From contig NZ_DATGQG010000099.1 in NCBI RefSeq assembly GCF_035304305.1, positions 1 through 18,327 of the forward strand: a DNA stretch of 18,327 bases, given 5' to 3'. Below the pieces are notes generated by a model. The model saw only the letters and a program-made list of their open reading frames with translations. It ran no database searches and had not been told where the DNA came from. Position numbers and translations under genes: made by a program. Below, piece by piece: positions 8,073-15,611 of the stretch. This stretch comes from Ferrovibrio sp035304305. GTDB lineage: Bacteria; Pseudomonadota; Alphaproteobacteria; Ferrovibrionales; Ferrovibrionaceae. How positions within the stretch are numbered: position 1 is the stretch's first letter; each line of letters starts with the position of its first letter.

Positions 8073-8855
8073 CTAGCGTCCCTTCAGATTCGGCGCCCGC
8101 TTCGTCCTGAATGCATCCAGGCTTTCGGCGAAGTCTTCCGATAACGTCGCCAGCGCGAACTGTTCCTCATCCAGTGCGGCGGAGGCAACCTGCGCCTCGG
8201 CCCATGCATTGGCGCCGCGCTTGATCATACGCAGCGCCAGCGGCGGTTTGGCCGCCGCCCGTTCGGCCAGTTCCAGCGCCCGCGCCAGCGCAGTACCCGC
8301 CGGCACAACTTCGTCCGCAACACCGAAGGTCTGTGCGGTCTCTGCGTCGATAGTCTCGCCGAGAATCGCCAGCCGCTTGCCGGCTGCGGGGCCGGCACGG
8401 ACGAGCAGCCGCGGCAATGCCGTCCAGCTCAGGCTCAGTCCGCGATCGATCTCAGGCAGTCCGAACCGGGCGTCGACACCGGCGATGATGAGATCGGCTG
8501 CCAGCGCCAGCGCCAGACCGCCGCCGAGACACCAGCCTTCGACGGCGGCAATGGTGTAGCCCTCAAGGGCAGCGAGCGCCTTGCAGGCCTCCGTCCCGAG
8601 CCGCGGACCGCGAAGGCGTTCAGGAATGCTTGCGGATGCAAGTCTTTCAACGGCCGGATCCCTGAGATCGAAGCCGACGGAAAACAGCTCCGCCGTCCCC
8701 GTAATGATGACTGCGCTCGGCGGATCGCTTTCCCGCCGCATCGCCTCGAAGCGATCGCGCATGGCCGTGAGAGCGGCAAGGGACAGGGCGTTCTTCCCGT
8801 CCTTCCGGTCGAACCGGACAACGGCGGTACGCCCCTGCCGCTCATCCGTCAGCAT
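8073..8855 (-). CDS. Enoyl-CoA hydratase/isomerase (crotonase) family protein
   Basis: A crotonase-fold protein of 260 residues. The oxyanion-hole regions are ELFSVGFDLRD near 56-66 and EGWCLGGGLALALAADL near 106-122. In rat crotonase the two catalytic glutamates are 20 residues apart; here the second is kept as Glu135 (GLPEID) but the first position is Ala115. The glycine-rich loop after it is RGLSLSWTALPRL rather than GTIPGAGG. As last gene of a valine degradation operon it would be expected to hydrate methacrylyl-CoA, but the residue loss makes an isomerase or another acyl-CoA reaction equally possible. Its ATG is one base after the mmsB stop (TAGCATG), so it is translationally coupled. 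Confidence 0.88.
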   Translation of the reverse strand: MLTDERQGRTAVVRFDRKDGKNALSLAALTAMRDRFEAMRRESDPPSAVIITGTAELFSVGFDLRDPAVERLASASIPERLRGPRLGTEACKALAALEGYTIAAVEGWCLGGGLALALAADLIIAGVDARFGLPEIDRGLSLSWTALPRLLVRAGPAAGKRLAILGETIDAETAQTFGVADEVVPAGTALARALELAERAAAKPPLALRMIKRGANAWAEAQVASAALDEEQFALATLSEDFAESLDAFRTKRAPNLKGR

Positions 8856-8856
8856 G

Positions 8857-9750
8857 CTATCCGGCCATCTCGCGGATCATGCGGACGATGCCCGAATAGT
8901 CCGTCGGCCCGTTGCCCGCCTCGACATATTCGGCAAACAGCGCCGTTGCCTCTGCCCCCAGCGGGGTATTCACCTTGGCTGTCCGCGCGGCCTCCTGCGA
9001 CAACTTCAGGTCTTTCAGCATCAGATCGGCCGCGAAGCCAGGCTTGTAGTCACGGTTCGCTGCCGAGGTCGGCACCGGCCCCGGGACCGGGCAGTGATTG
9101 ACCAACGCCCAGCAGGAGCCCGATGAACTCGACACGATGTCAAACATCGCCTGAGCCGAGAGACCGAGCTTCTCCGCCATAACGAAGGCTTCTGACACCG
9201 CAATCATCGAGATGCCCAGCACCATGTTGTTGCAGATCTTCGCCACCTGGCCGTTACCGGCGCCGCCGGCATGGACGATCTTCTTGCCCATGGCTTCCAG
9301 CAAAGGCTTGGCCTTGGCGAAGGCTGCCTCCGTGCCGCCCACCATGAAGGTCAGGGTCGCATTCTCGGCGCCGGCGACGCCGCCCGAGACCGGCGCATCG
9401 ACCATCAGCATGCCCCTGGCTTCGGCGGCGGCAATCACTTCCCGTGCCGTCTTCACGTCGATGGTCGAGCTGTCGATGAACAGCGTTCCCGGCCTGGCGG
9501 TGGCCAGAATACCCTTGTCGCCGGTGTACACCGACGCGACATGCTTGCCGGCCGGCAGCATGGTGATGACGGCGTCGACATCAGTGGCCGCTTCCTGGGC
9601 ACTGCCGGCCTTTGTGCCGCCGGCATCAACAACCTTCTGTACCAGTTCGGCCGAGAGATCGAAGGCTTTGACCTGATGACCTGCTTTCAGCAGGTTACGG
9701 GCCATCGGGCCGCCCATATTGCCGACACCGATAAATCCGATCACCGCCAT
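8857..9750 (-). CDS. mmsB: 3-hydroxyisobutyrate dehydrogenase
   Basis: A protein of 297 residues that oxidises 3-hydroxyisobutyrate to methylmalonate semialdehyde in valine degradation. The nucleotide-binding motif GVGNMG is at 8-13, and Asp31 at the end of the second strand indicates NAD rather than NADP. The substrate-binding signature DAPVSGGVAGAENATL is at 118-133 and the catalytic lysine is Lys171 in GNGQVAKICNN. The ATG at 9750 has GGGAGA about six bases upstream. It lies 18 bases after the hydrolase gene and is coupled to the following crotonase gene. Position with ACAD and HIBCH genes makes the specific function more secure than the family call alone. Confidence 0.93.
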   Translation of the reverse strand: MAVIGFIGVGNMGGPMARNLLKAGHQVKAFDLSAELVQKVVDAGGTKAGSAQEAATDVDAVITMLPAGKHVASVYTGDKGILATARPGTLFIDSSTIDVKTAREVIAAAEARGMLMVDAPVSGGVAGAENATLTFMVGGTEAAFAKAKPLLEAMGKKIVHAGGAGNGQVAKICNNMVLGISMIAVSEAFVMAEKLGLSAQAMFDIVSSSSGSCWALVNHCPVPGPVPTSAANRDYKPGFAADLMLKDLKLSQEAARTAKVNTPLGAEATALFAEYVEAGNGPTDYSGIVRMIREMAG

Positions 9751-9768
9751 ATGTCTCTCCCTGTCTGA

Positions 9769-10818
9769 TCAGTCGAATTGCAGCTCGCCGTCCGGCACGG
9801 GCGAGAAGTAGGCCTCGATGTCGGCATCGGCGACTTCTTCCAGAGTGGCCGGCTGCCACTTGGGTTGATGATCCTTATCGATAATGACCGCGCGCACACC
9901 CTCGTAGAAATCATGTCCCTTTGCGACGTGATTGCAGATCCGCCATTCCAGCCGCATGCAATCCCGCAGCGACAGGGTCCTGCCACGCCGCAACTGCGCA
10001 AAAGTCAGCTTCACCGAAGTCGGCGATTTCGTCCGGATGATACGCGCCTGCTCCACGCCGAAACCATCCGTGTCGGCCTCCAGAGCTGCCATGATCTCGG
10101 CTACGCTCGCGCCGGAGAACAGCCGGTCGATCTGTGGCTTCATTGTTGCAAGCTGCGACGGCCCAGGATCAGCGGTGAAGCGATTTACCACCGCGTCCAC
10201 CTGCGCATGATCCGCCGGCGCGGCATCGACCAGGGCCTGCTCGAGGTCGGCCATACGTTCGCGCGGAACAAAATGCGTCGCTACTCCTGCCGTCAGGATA
10301 TCGGCGCCCTTCAGCCTGGCGCCGGTCAGCCCGAGATACATGCCCAGCTCGCCCGGACAGCGTGGCAGGAAGTAGGTCCCTCCAACATCGGGAAACAGGC
10401 CGATCCCGGTCTCCGGCATCGCAAAGGTGGCAAATTCGGAAATGATCCGATGGCTGCCATGGACGGAGAGGCCAACGCCGCCGCCCATGAAGATGCCGTC
10501 GATCAGCGCGATGAAGGGCTTTCCAAATTCGCCGATGACCGTGTTGCAGCGGTATTCGTCGTACCAGAAGGATTTCCGGTACTTCTCTCCGTCTGCCGAG
10601 CGATCCGCAAGTTTCCGGATATCACCGCCGGCGCAGAAGGCCTTTTCGCCGGCGCCCTTGATGATCACCGCCTTGACGGCGGGATCGGCTTTCCAGCTGC
10701 GCAGATGCTGCTCCAGCGGCACGCACATATCGTGCGTCAGCGCATTCAGCGCCTGCGGACGATTCAGGAGAATGACCCCGACGCCATTGCGGACCGAAAA
10801 CTCGATATGACTGCTCAT
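9769..10818 (-). CDS. 3-hydroxyisobutyryl-CoA hydrolase
   Basis: A protein of 349 residues, long for a crotonase but normal for HIBYL-CoA hydrolase. It releases free 3-hydroxyisobutyrate from its CoA thioester in valine degradation. Key features are FCAGGDIRKLAD near 61-72, the oxyanion loop GIFMGGGVGLSVHG, and MPETGIGLFPDVGGTYFLPR with Glu136 and Asp144, the family signature. The C-terminal half, with KSPTSVKLTFAQLRRG and the motif HDFYEGVRAVIIDKD, is specific to these hydrolases. The frame is open far upstream into the acyl-CoA dehydrogenase gene, but homology begins at MSSHIEFSVRNGVGVI, so the ATG at 10818 is the start. It lies 17 bases after the dehydrogenase stop. Confidence 0.94.
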   Translation of the reverse strand: MSSHIEFSVRNGVGVILLNRPQALNALTHDMCVPLEQHLRSWKADPAVKAVIIKGAGEKAFCAGGDIRKLADRSADGEKYRKSFWYDEYRCNTVIGEFGKPFIALIDGIFMGGGVGLSVHGSHRIISEFATFAMPETGIGLFPDVGGTYFLPRCPGELGMYLGLTGARLKGADILTAGVATHFVPRERMADLEQALVDAAPADHAQVDAVVNRFTADPGPSQLATMKPQIDRLFSGASVAEIMAALEADTDGFGVEQARIIRTKSPTSVKLTFAQLRRGRTLSLRDCMRLEWRICNHVAKGHDFYEGVRAVIIDKDHQPKWQPATLEEVADADIEAYFSPVPDGELQFD

Positions 10819-10835
10819 TTTCTGCTGGAACCCAT

Positions 10836-11987
10836 CTACTGGAGGCTGATGCCGCTCAACAGGCGGCGGGAAATGATAACGCGCATGATCTCGTTGGTTC
10901 CTTCCAGTATCTGGTGAACCCTGGCATCCCGAAGATAGCGCTCGACCGGATAGTCCTTCAGATATCCGTAGCCGCCGTGGAGCTGGAGCGCTTCGTTGCA
11001 GACCGCGAATCCGACATCGGTGGCGAACCGCTTTGCCATCGCACAATAGGTGGTGGCCTCGGCATGCTTCGCATCCAGCATAGCTGCCGCCTGCCGGATC
11101 ATCAGGCGCGCGGCCACGAGTTCGGTGGCCATGTCGGCCAGCTTGAACTGGACCGACTGGAAACCGCCAATCGGCTGACCGAACTGCTTGCGGTTTGCAA
11201 CATGCTCCCGGGCGGCCTCCAGGCAGGCCGTCGCCGCACCGAGCGAGCAGGCGCCGATATTGATGCGGCCGCCGTCCAGACCCGCCATGGCAATGCGAAA
11301 GCCCTCGCCCTCGGCCCCAATCAGGTTCGCCTTCGGGACTTTGCAGTCCTCGAAAATGACCATGGCTGTCGGCTGCGAATTCCAGCCGAGCTTGCGCTCC
11401 TGGGCGCCGAAGGACAGACCCGGCGTCCCCTTCTCTACCACGAGGCATGAAACGCCCCGCGAGCCGGGCTCCCCGGTGCGCACCATGCAGACATAGATAT
11501 CGGACCGGCCGCCGCCCGAGATAAAAGCTTTCGTGCCATTGAGGATGTAGTGGTCGCCAGCATCGACCGCCCGGGTCTGCAGCGAGGCAGCATCGGAGCC
11601 GGCATTGGGTTCGGTCAGGCAGTAGGACGCAAAATGCTCCATGCTGCACAGGCGGGGCAGGAAACGGCGGCGCTGCTCGTCATTACCGAAGCGGTCGATC
11701 ATCCACGCAGCCATGTTGTGGATGGAAATATAGGCAGCAGTCGAGGTGCAGCCGGCCGACAGTTCCTCGAAGATCAGAGCCGCATCCAGTCGCCCCAGAC
11801 CGGAGCCGCCAACATCCTCACGGACATAGATGCCGCCGAAACCAAGTGCTGCTGCTTCGCGCAGTTCCGCCTCGGGAAAGTGCTTTTCCTCGTCCCATCG
11901 GGCGGCATTGTCCTTCAGCCGGTCCGCCGCGAACCGGCGTGCCATGTCCTGAATCGCCCGTTGATCTTCGGAAAGCTCAAACTGCAT
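10836..11987 (-). CDS. Acyl-CoA dehydrogenase, probably isobutyryl-CoA dehydrogenase
   Basis: A flavoprotein of 383 residues. The N-terminal helical domain begins FELSEDQRAIQDMARRFA. The FAD-binding middle region has ASYCLTEPNAGSDAASLQTRA and FISGGG. The C-terminal domain has the ADGH-like GGYGYLKDYPVERYLRDARV and then ILEGTNEIMR, where Glu362 is the expected catalytic base. It would dehydrogenate isobutyryl-CoA to methacrylyl-CoA, passing electrons to ETF. The substrate is inferred from the hydrolase and mmsB genes downstream; the family alone would also allow 2-methylbutyryl- or short-chain acyl-CoA. The ATG at 11987 has GGGAGG five bases upstream, which decides against the longer open frame starting at 12146. 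Confidence 0.92.
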   Translation of the reverse strand: MQFELSEDQRAIQDMARRFAADRLKDNAARWDEEKHFPEAELREAAALGFGGIYVREDVGGSGLGRLDAALIFEELSAGCTSTAAYISIHNMAAWMIDRFGNDEQRRRFLPRLCSMEHFASYCLTEPNAGSDAASLQTRAVDAGDHYILNGTKAFISGGGRSDIYVCMVRTGEPGSRGVSCLVVEKGTPGLSFGAQERKLGWNSQPTAMVIFEDCKVPKANLIGAEGEGFRIAMAGLDGGRINIGACSLGAATACLEAAREHVANRKQFGQPIGGFQSVQFKLADMATELVAARLMIRQAAAMLDAKHAEATTYCAMAKRFATDVGFAVCNEALQLHGGYGYLKDYPVERYLRDARVHQILEGTNEIMRVIISRRLLSGISLQ

Positions 11988-12006
11988 CGCGTTCCTCCCG
12001 TATCGG

Positions 12007-12035
12007 GTCTTAATCGTCCGACCGGAGCCCGTCAA
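12007..12035 (-). promoter_or_regulatory. Likely promoter of the valine degradation operon
   Basis: On the minus strand TTGACG (12035-12030, five of six consensus) is followed after 17 bases by TAAGAC (12012-12007, three of six). The start would be near 12000, just before the GGGAGG ribosome binding site of the acyl-CoA dehydrogenase gene. An inverted repeat, ACCGGA (12021-12026) and TCCGGT (12043-12048), brackets the -35 element and could be a regulator site. Confidence 0.4.
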
Positions 12036-12082
12036 CCAGCCGTCCGGTAGCCCATAAAGCAGGTCGCATCGCCCCAAACCGC

Positions 12083-14263
12083 ATGATAGCCTGCGCCCAT
12101 GCCGCAGGCCTGCCACGCAAGTTGATGCGCCCCTCCCCGCCCACAATTGTCCCGTCGGGTAGCGGGCAGGCGGGCTGGCCGCTTCGTGGCATGGCCTACG
12201 GGCTGACGGGATTGCTCGGAGCGTTCTGGCTTGCGCTCAGCCTCACGGCTCTGCTTCAGGGCGGCGGCACCCCCATCCCCTGGCTTCCGGGCTCCGCCCC
12301 TGTCCATTTCGATCTGTTGGCCGCTGCAGCCGTGGCGACAGGCTGCCTGGCTGGCCGCGACCGCCTGCCCCGGCTTTCCCGCGGTCTGGCGGTCCTGCTG
12401 ATCCTGGGGGCGACACTCTCCCTGATCCTGCTCGCCAGTCCCGGGCCGCATCTGTCCATCGCTGCGGAACCCGGCCTGCATGCCGGCCATATGGGGCCGG
12501 TTGCGGCTTTCGGATTCCTGATGGCCGGCATCCGCCTCTTCGTGCCACTGGCGGCCAGAGCGACACCTGGCAATGTGACACTGGGCTGGTCGGTGGCAAT
12601 GACAATGGTGGCGCTGGCGCTGACACTCGCGATTGGTTCCCTTGACGTACTGCCTCAGACCGCTGCATGGACCCGCCATACGGCTGCCCTGCCGGACGCA
12701 GCCATCGTCTTGCTTCTGCTCGGTGCCGCCTGCGCCGCGCGCACCTTCCACGCCTCGCCGGATATCGCGCCGCTTCCGCTGCTTGCCGTTCAGTCCATCA
12801 CCCTGATCGGCGGCATCGTTGCGTCCTTCACCATCTGGCAGGCGAACGCGGCGGCTGCTCCTGACAGCATCATTCCTGCGATATCCTTTGCGGCCTGCCT
12901 GCTCGCCACATACCTGATCGCCGGACTGCTTGCCCTTGCGGTCCGGATCACCATTCAGCAGCGGATCATGAACGAGGCGACCGCAGCTCTGCAGGTCAGC
13001 AATGACCTGTTCCAGGCTGCAGCCCGGAGCAGCCGGTTGGGTATCTGGGAATGGAACCTGACCACCGGCGAAGTCTTCATCATCGCGAATTACCTGCAGC
13101 CTCAGAACGGCAGTCAGCTGGCATCAAGAACCACGATCGAGGCCTTCAACGCGCTCATCCATCCCGAGGACCGCGCCCGCGTCGCGGAAGAGTTCGGCGA
13201 GACCCTCCGTACCGGCAGGACTTTCGAAGCCGAATTCCGGCTGCAGCGTGGCGACGGCCGCCATCTCTGGGTTCTGGCGCGCGCCGATCTCGGGCGCGAC
13301 GGGCAAAGCCGGTCTCGCCGCCTGATCGGCAGTATCGAAGACATCGACCAGATCAAGCGGCAGATGACGGAGCTGGAATGGCAGCGTCAGATGCTCGAGG
13401 AACAATCTGTCAAGCTTGCGGAAACGGCGCAGGCGCTCACCGCTGCGAAGAACGCGGCTGAATCCGCCCATCGGGCGAAATCCAGCTTCCTGGCCATGAT
13501 GAGCCATGAAATCCGCACGCCCATGAACGGCGTTCTCGGCATGCTGAGCCTCCTGCAACGGGGTACCGAGGATCAGCAGATGCGGCGGTACGCGGATGTC
13601 GCGCAGCAATCGGCGCGAGACCTGCTCGGTCTGATAGATGACATTCTGGATGTGTCCAAACTGGAAGCCGGCAAGCTGGAAATCGAAGCCATTGATTTCG
13701 ACCTGCGGCCAACGCTTGAAAGCGTGATATCGCTGCTGACCCCGCGGGCGATCGAGAATGGTAACTGTCTGCAGCTCGATTGCGCCGAAGACGTTCCGGA
13801 GAACGTGATCGGCGATCCGCTGCGTCTCAGGCAGATCCTTGCCAACCTGATCGGCAATGCCATCAAGTTCACCGAGAATGGCAGCATCGACGTGACCCTG
13901 ACCGCGACACGGCTCCAGAACGGCGAGTTCATGCTGCACTGCGCCGTCCGGGATACCGGCATCGGCATCCCGGCGGAAATCCAGGATCGGCTCTTCGAGC
14001 CTTTCACCCAGGCTGACGCTTCAATGACCCGGCGCTACGGCGGTACCGGACTGGGCCTGACCATCTGCCGCCATCTGGTGCACCTCATGGGCGGCGAAAT
14101 CGGGGTGATCAGTGCGCCGGGCGAAGGATCGACCTTCTGGTTTACCCTGCGGTGCCGGGAGGATGTGGAATTGCTGGCTCGGCTGGCGCAGGAGAACGAC
14201 GGCTTCGCCGTCTCGCAGCCCGCCAATGATCTGCCCAAAGGGAACCAGACCGCGCCTTCGTAG
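12083..14263 (+). CDS. Membrane sensor histidine kinase with PAS domain, no receiver
   Basis: A protein of up to 726 residues. About eight hydrophobic segments occupy residues 38-285 (near 39-57, 72-90, 98-115, 131-148, 157-175, 195-212, 225-245, 258-285). A PAS/PAC-like domain follows at about 305-420, then a coiled coil at 420-465. The HisKA domain has the phosphoacceptor His475 in MSHEIRTPMNGVLGM. The HATPase domain shows the N box with Asn588 and Asn592, the G1 box from Asp624 (DTGIGIP), LFEPFTQAD and GGTGLGLTICRHL. It should autophosphorylate in response to a membrane or intracellular signal. No response regulator is in the window. The start is uncertain: no good ribosome binding site precedes 12083, and ATGs at 12125 and 12191 also keep all domains. 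Confidence 0.92.
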   Translation: MIACAHAAGLPRKLMRPSPPTIVPSGSGQAGWPLRGMAYGLTGLLGAFWLALSLTALLQGGGTPIPWLPGSAPVHFDLLAAAAVATGCLAGRDRLPRLSRGLAVLLILGATLSLILLASPGPHLSIAAEPGLHAGHMGPVAAFGFLMAGIRLFVPLAARATPGNVTLGWSVAMTMVALALTLAIGSLDVLPQTAAWTRHTAALPDAAIVLLLLGAACAARTFHASPDIAPLPLLAVQSITLIGGIVASFTIWQANAAAAPDSIIPAISFAACLLATYLIAGLLALAVRITIQQRIMNEATAALQVSNDLFQAAARSSRLGIWEWNLTTGEVFIIANYLQPQNGSQLASRTTIEAFNALIHPEDRARVAEEFGETLRTGRTFEAEFRLQRGDGRHLWVLARADLGRDGQSRSRRLIGSIEDIDQIKRQMTELEWQRQMLEEQSVKLAETAQALTAAKNAAESAHRAKSSFLAMMSHEIRTPMNGVLGMLSLLQRGTEDQQMRRYADVAQQSARDLLGLIDDILDVSKLEAGKLEIEAIDFDLRPTLESVISLLTPRAIENGNCLQLDCAEDVPENVIGDPLRLRQILANLIGNAIKFTENGSIDVTLTATRLQNGEFMLHCAVRDTGIGIPAEIQDRLFEPFTQADASMTRRYGGTGLGLTICRHLVHLMGGEIGVISAPGEGSTFWFTLRCREDVELLARLAQENDGFAVSQPANDLPKGNQTAPS

Positions 14264-14355
14264 GTTATGCACAGGCAGGATAGCGGTAATACCCGCCGTT
14301 AATCTTTGGCGGAGATACTGCGTCGCTGCGTAAGCTTATTTTGCAGGTGCCGGTC

Positions 14356-14583
14356 ATGCTGCCGATCCACCCTGGCGTTATTCTTGAGCAGGCAATTTCC
14401 GCCCGCGGCCTCGACCCCGAGCATTTCCACGAACAGGCCCGTATGCCCCGCAAGCTGTTGCAGCTGGTTCTGGCCGGAGAACGGCCGATTTCCTGGGGTC
14501 TGGCGCTCCGGCTGGGCCGGGTATTCGGAACCTCTCCATGGGTGTGGCTTGCGTTTCAGGAGCGGTTTAATAAAGCTCTCTGA
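14356..14583 (+). CDS. HigA-type HTH (antitoxin-like) protein without a toxin partner
   Basis: A small protein of 75 residues. It opens with PIHPGVILEQ and contains LAGERPISWGLALRLGRVFGTSPWVWLAFQ, the pattern of the HigA/VapI family of XRE-type DNA-binding antitoxins. The ATG at 14356 has AGGTG seven bases upstream; an in-frame TTG at 14341 is less likely. HigA normally follows or precedes a HigB mRNase toxin, but the 92 bases upstream carry no gene and the next gene is hemB. Its stop codon is directly followed by the hemB ATG with no gap, so the two are almost surely co-translated. It may be a lone regulator; its targets are unknown. Confidence 0.85.
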   Translation: MLPIHPGVILEQAISARGLDPEHFHEQARMPRKLLQLVLAGERPISWGLALRLGRVFGTSPWVWLAFQERFNKAL

Positions 14584-15606
14584 ATGACCGAGAGCTTTTC
14601 GTTCCCACAACCCGCCTTTCCCGTCTCCCGCCCCCGCCGCCTCCGTCGCACCGACTGGGCGCGGCGTATGGTGGCCGAGCACCGGCTCAGCTGCGATGAC
14701 CTGATCTGGCCGATCTTCATCCATAGCCGGAAGGACAATGCGCCGATCCCCTCAATGCCGGGAGTCGAGCGCCTGAGCATCGAAGCGGCCGTATCGGCCG
14801 CCAAGGAGGCGGAAGATCTTGGTATTCCGGCAATTGCCTTGTTCCCGGCCACTGATCCCGAGCTCAAGACGGCCGAGGGGAAGGAGGCACTGAATGCGGA
14901 CAATCTGGTCTGTCAGGCAGTCCGCGCCGTAAAGCAGGCGACAACCAATCTGGGCGTGCTGTGCGACGTGGCGCTGGACCCCTATACCGACCACGGCCAT
15001 GACGGCCTGCTATGGGATGGCGAAATCCTCAACGACGAAACTGTCGCCGTCTTGGTCCAGCAGGCGCTGGTGCAGGCGCGGGCGGGCTGCGACATCATCG
15101 CCCCGTCTGACATGATGGACGGCCGGATCGGCGCCATCCGCGCCGCGCTGGACAAGGAAGGCTTCCAGCATGTCCAGATCATGGCCTATGCCGCCAAATA
15201 TGCTTCTGCCTTCTACGGGCCGTTTCGGGATGCGGTCGGTTCGGCCGTCAATCTCGGCAGGGGCGACAAGCGCACCTACCAGATGAACCCGGCCAACGGC
15301 GACGAAGCGCTGCGGGAAGTCGCGCTCGATATCGGTGAGGGCGCCGACATGGTGATGGTGAAGCCCGGCATGCCCTATCTCGATATCTGCTGGCGCGTGA
15401 AGCAGACCTTCGGCCTGCCGACCTTCGCCTATCAGGTATCCGGCGAATACGCGATGCTGGCCGGTGCCGCCGAGCGGGGCTGGCTGGACCGCGCGAAGGT
15501 AGCGTGGGAAAGCCTGCTCGCTTTCAAACGGGCGGGCTGCGATGGCGTGCTCACCTATTTCGCCCGCGACATCGCCCGGATGATGGCGGAAGCCGACAGT
15601 CGGTAA
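14584..15606 (+). CDS. hemB: Delta-aminolevulinic acid dehydratase (porphobilinogen synthase)
   Basis: A protein of 340 residues that condenses two 5-aminolevulinate molecules into porphobilinogen, the second common step of heme, siroheme and chlorophyll synthesis. Active-site lysines are Lys205 (AYAAKYASAFYGPFRDA) and Lys260 (MVMVKPGMPYLDI). The metal-site segment reads CDVALDPYTDHGHDG: where zinc enzymes have three cysteines this one has Ala130, Asp132 and Asp140, so it belongs to the aspartate-rich group that uses magnesium instead of active-site zinc. The start ATG abuts the stop of the HTH gene. The homologous core begins near RPRRLRRTDWARRMV, about 17 residues in. Confidence 0.97.
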   Translation: MTESFSFPQPAFPVSRPRRLRRTDWARRMVAEHRLSCDDLIWPIFIHSRKDNAPIPSMPGVERLSIEAAVSAAKEAEDLGIPAIALFPATDPELKTAEGKEALNADNLVCQAVRAVKQATTNLGVLCDVALDPYTDHGHDGLLWDGEILNDETVAVLVQQALVQARAGCDIIAPSDMMDGRIGAIRAALDKEGFQHVQIMAYAAKYASAFYGPFRDAVGSAVNLGRGDKRTYQMNPANGDEALREVALDIGEGADMVMVKPGMPYLDICWRVKQTFGLPTFAYQVSGEYAMLAGAAERGWLDRAKVAWESLLAFKRAGCDGVLTYFARDIARMMAEADSR

Positions 15607-15611
15607 CGCGA

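Noticed and set aside
9778..10917. A 379-codon open frame on the plus strand
   Set aside because: Antisense to the 3-hydroxyisobutyryl-CoA hydrolase gene and without any motif.
10819..11649. Upstream in-frame extension of the hydrolase gene, which would suggest a 626-residue fusion
   Set aside because: The extension runs out of frame through the acyl-CoA dehydrogenase gene and has no homology; the hydrolase begins at the ATG at 10818.
14293..14312. CCGCC/GGCGG hairpin after the histidine kinase gene
   Set aside because: A 5-bp stem with a ten-base loop and no T-tract; not a convincing terminator. The rest of the 92-base gap shows no clear promoter or toxin gene remnant.
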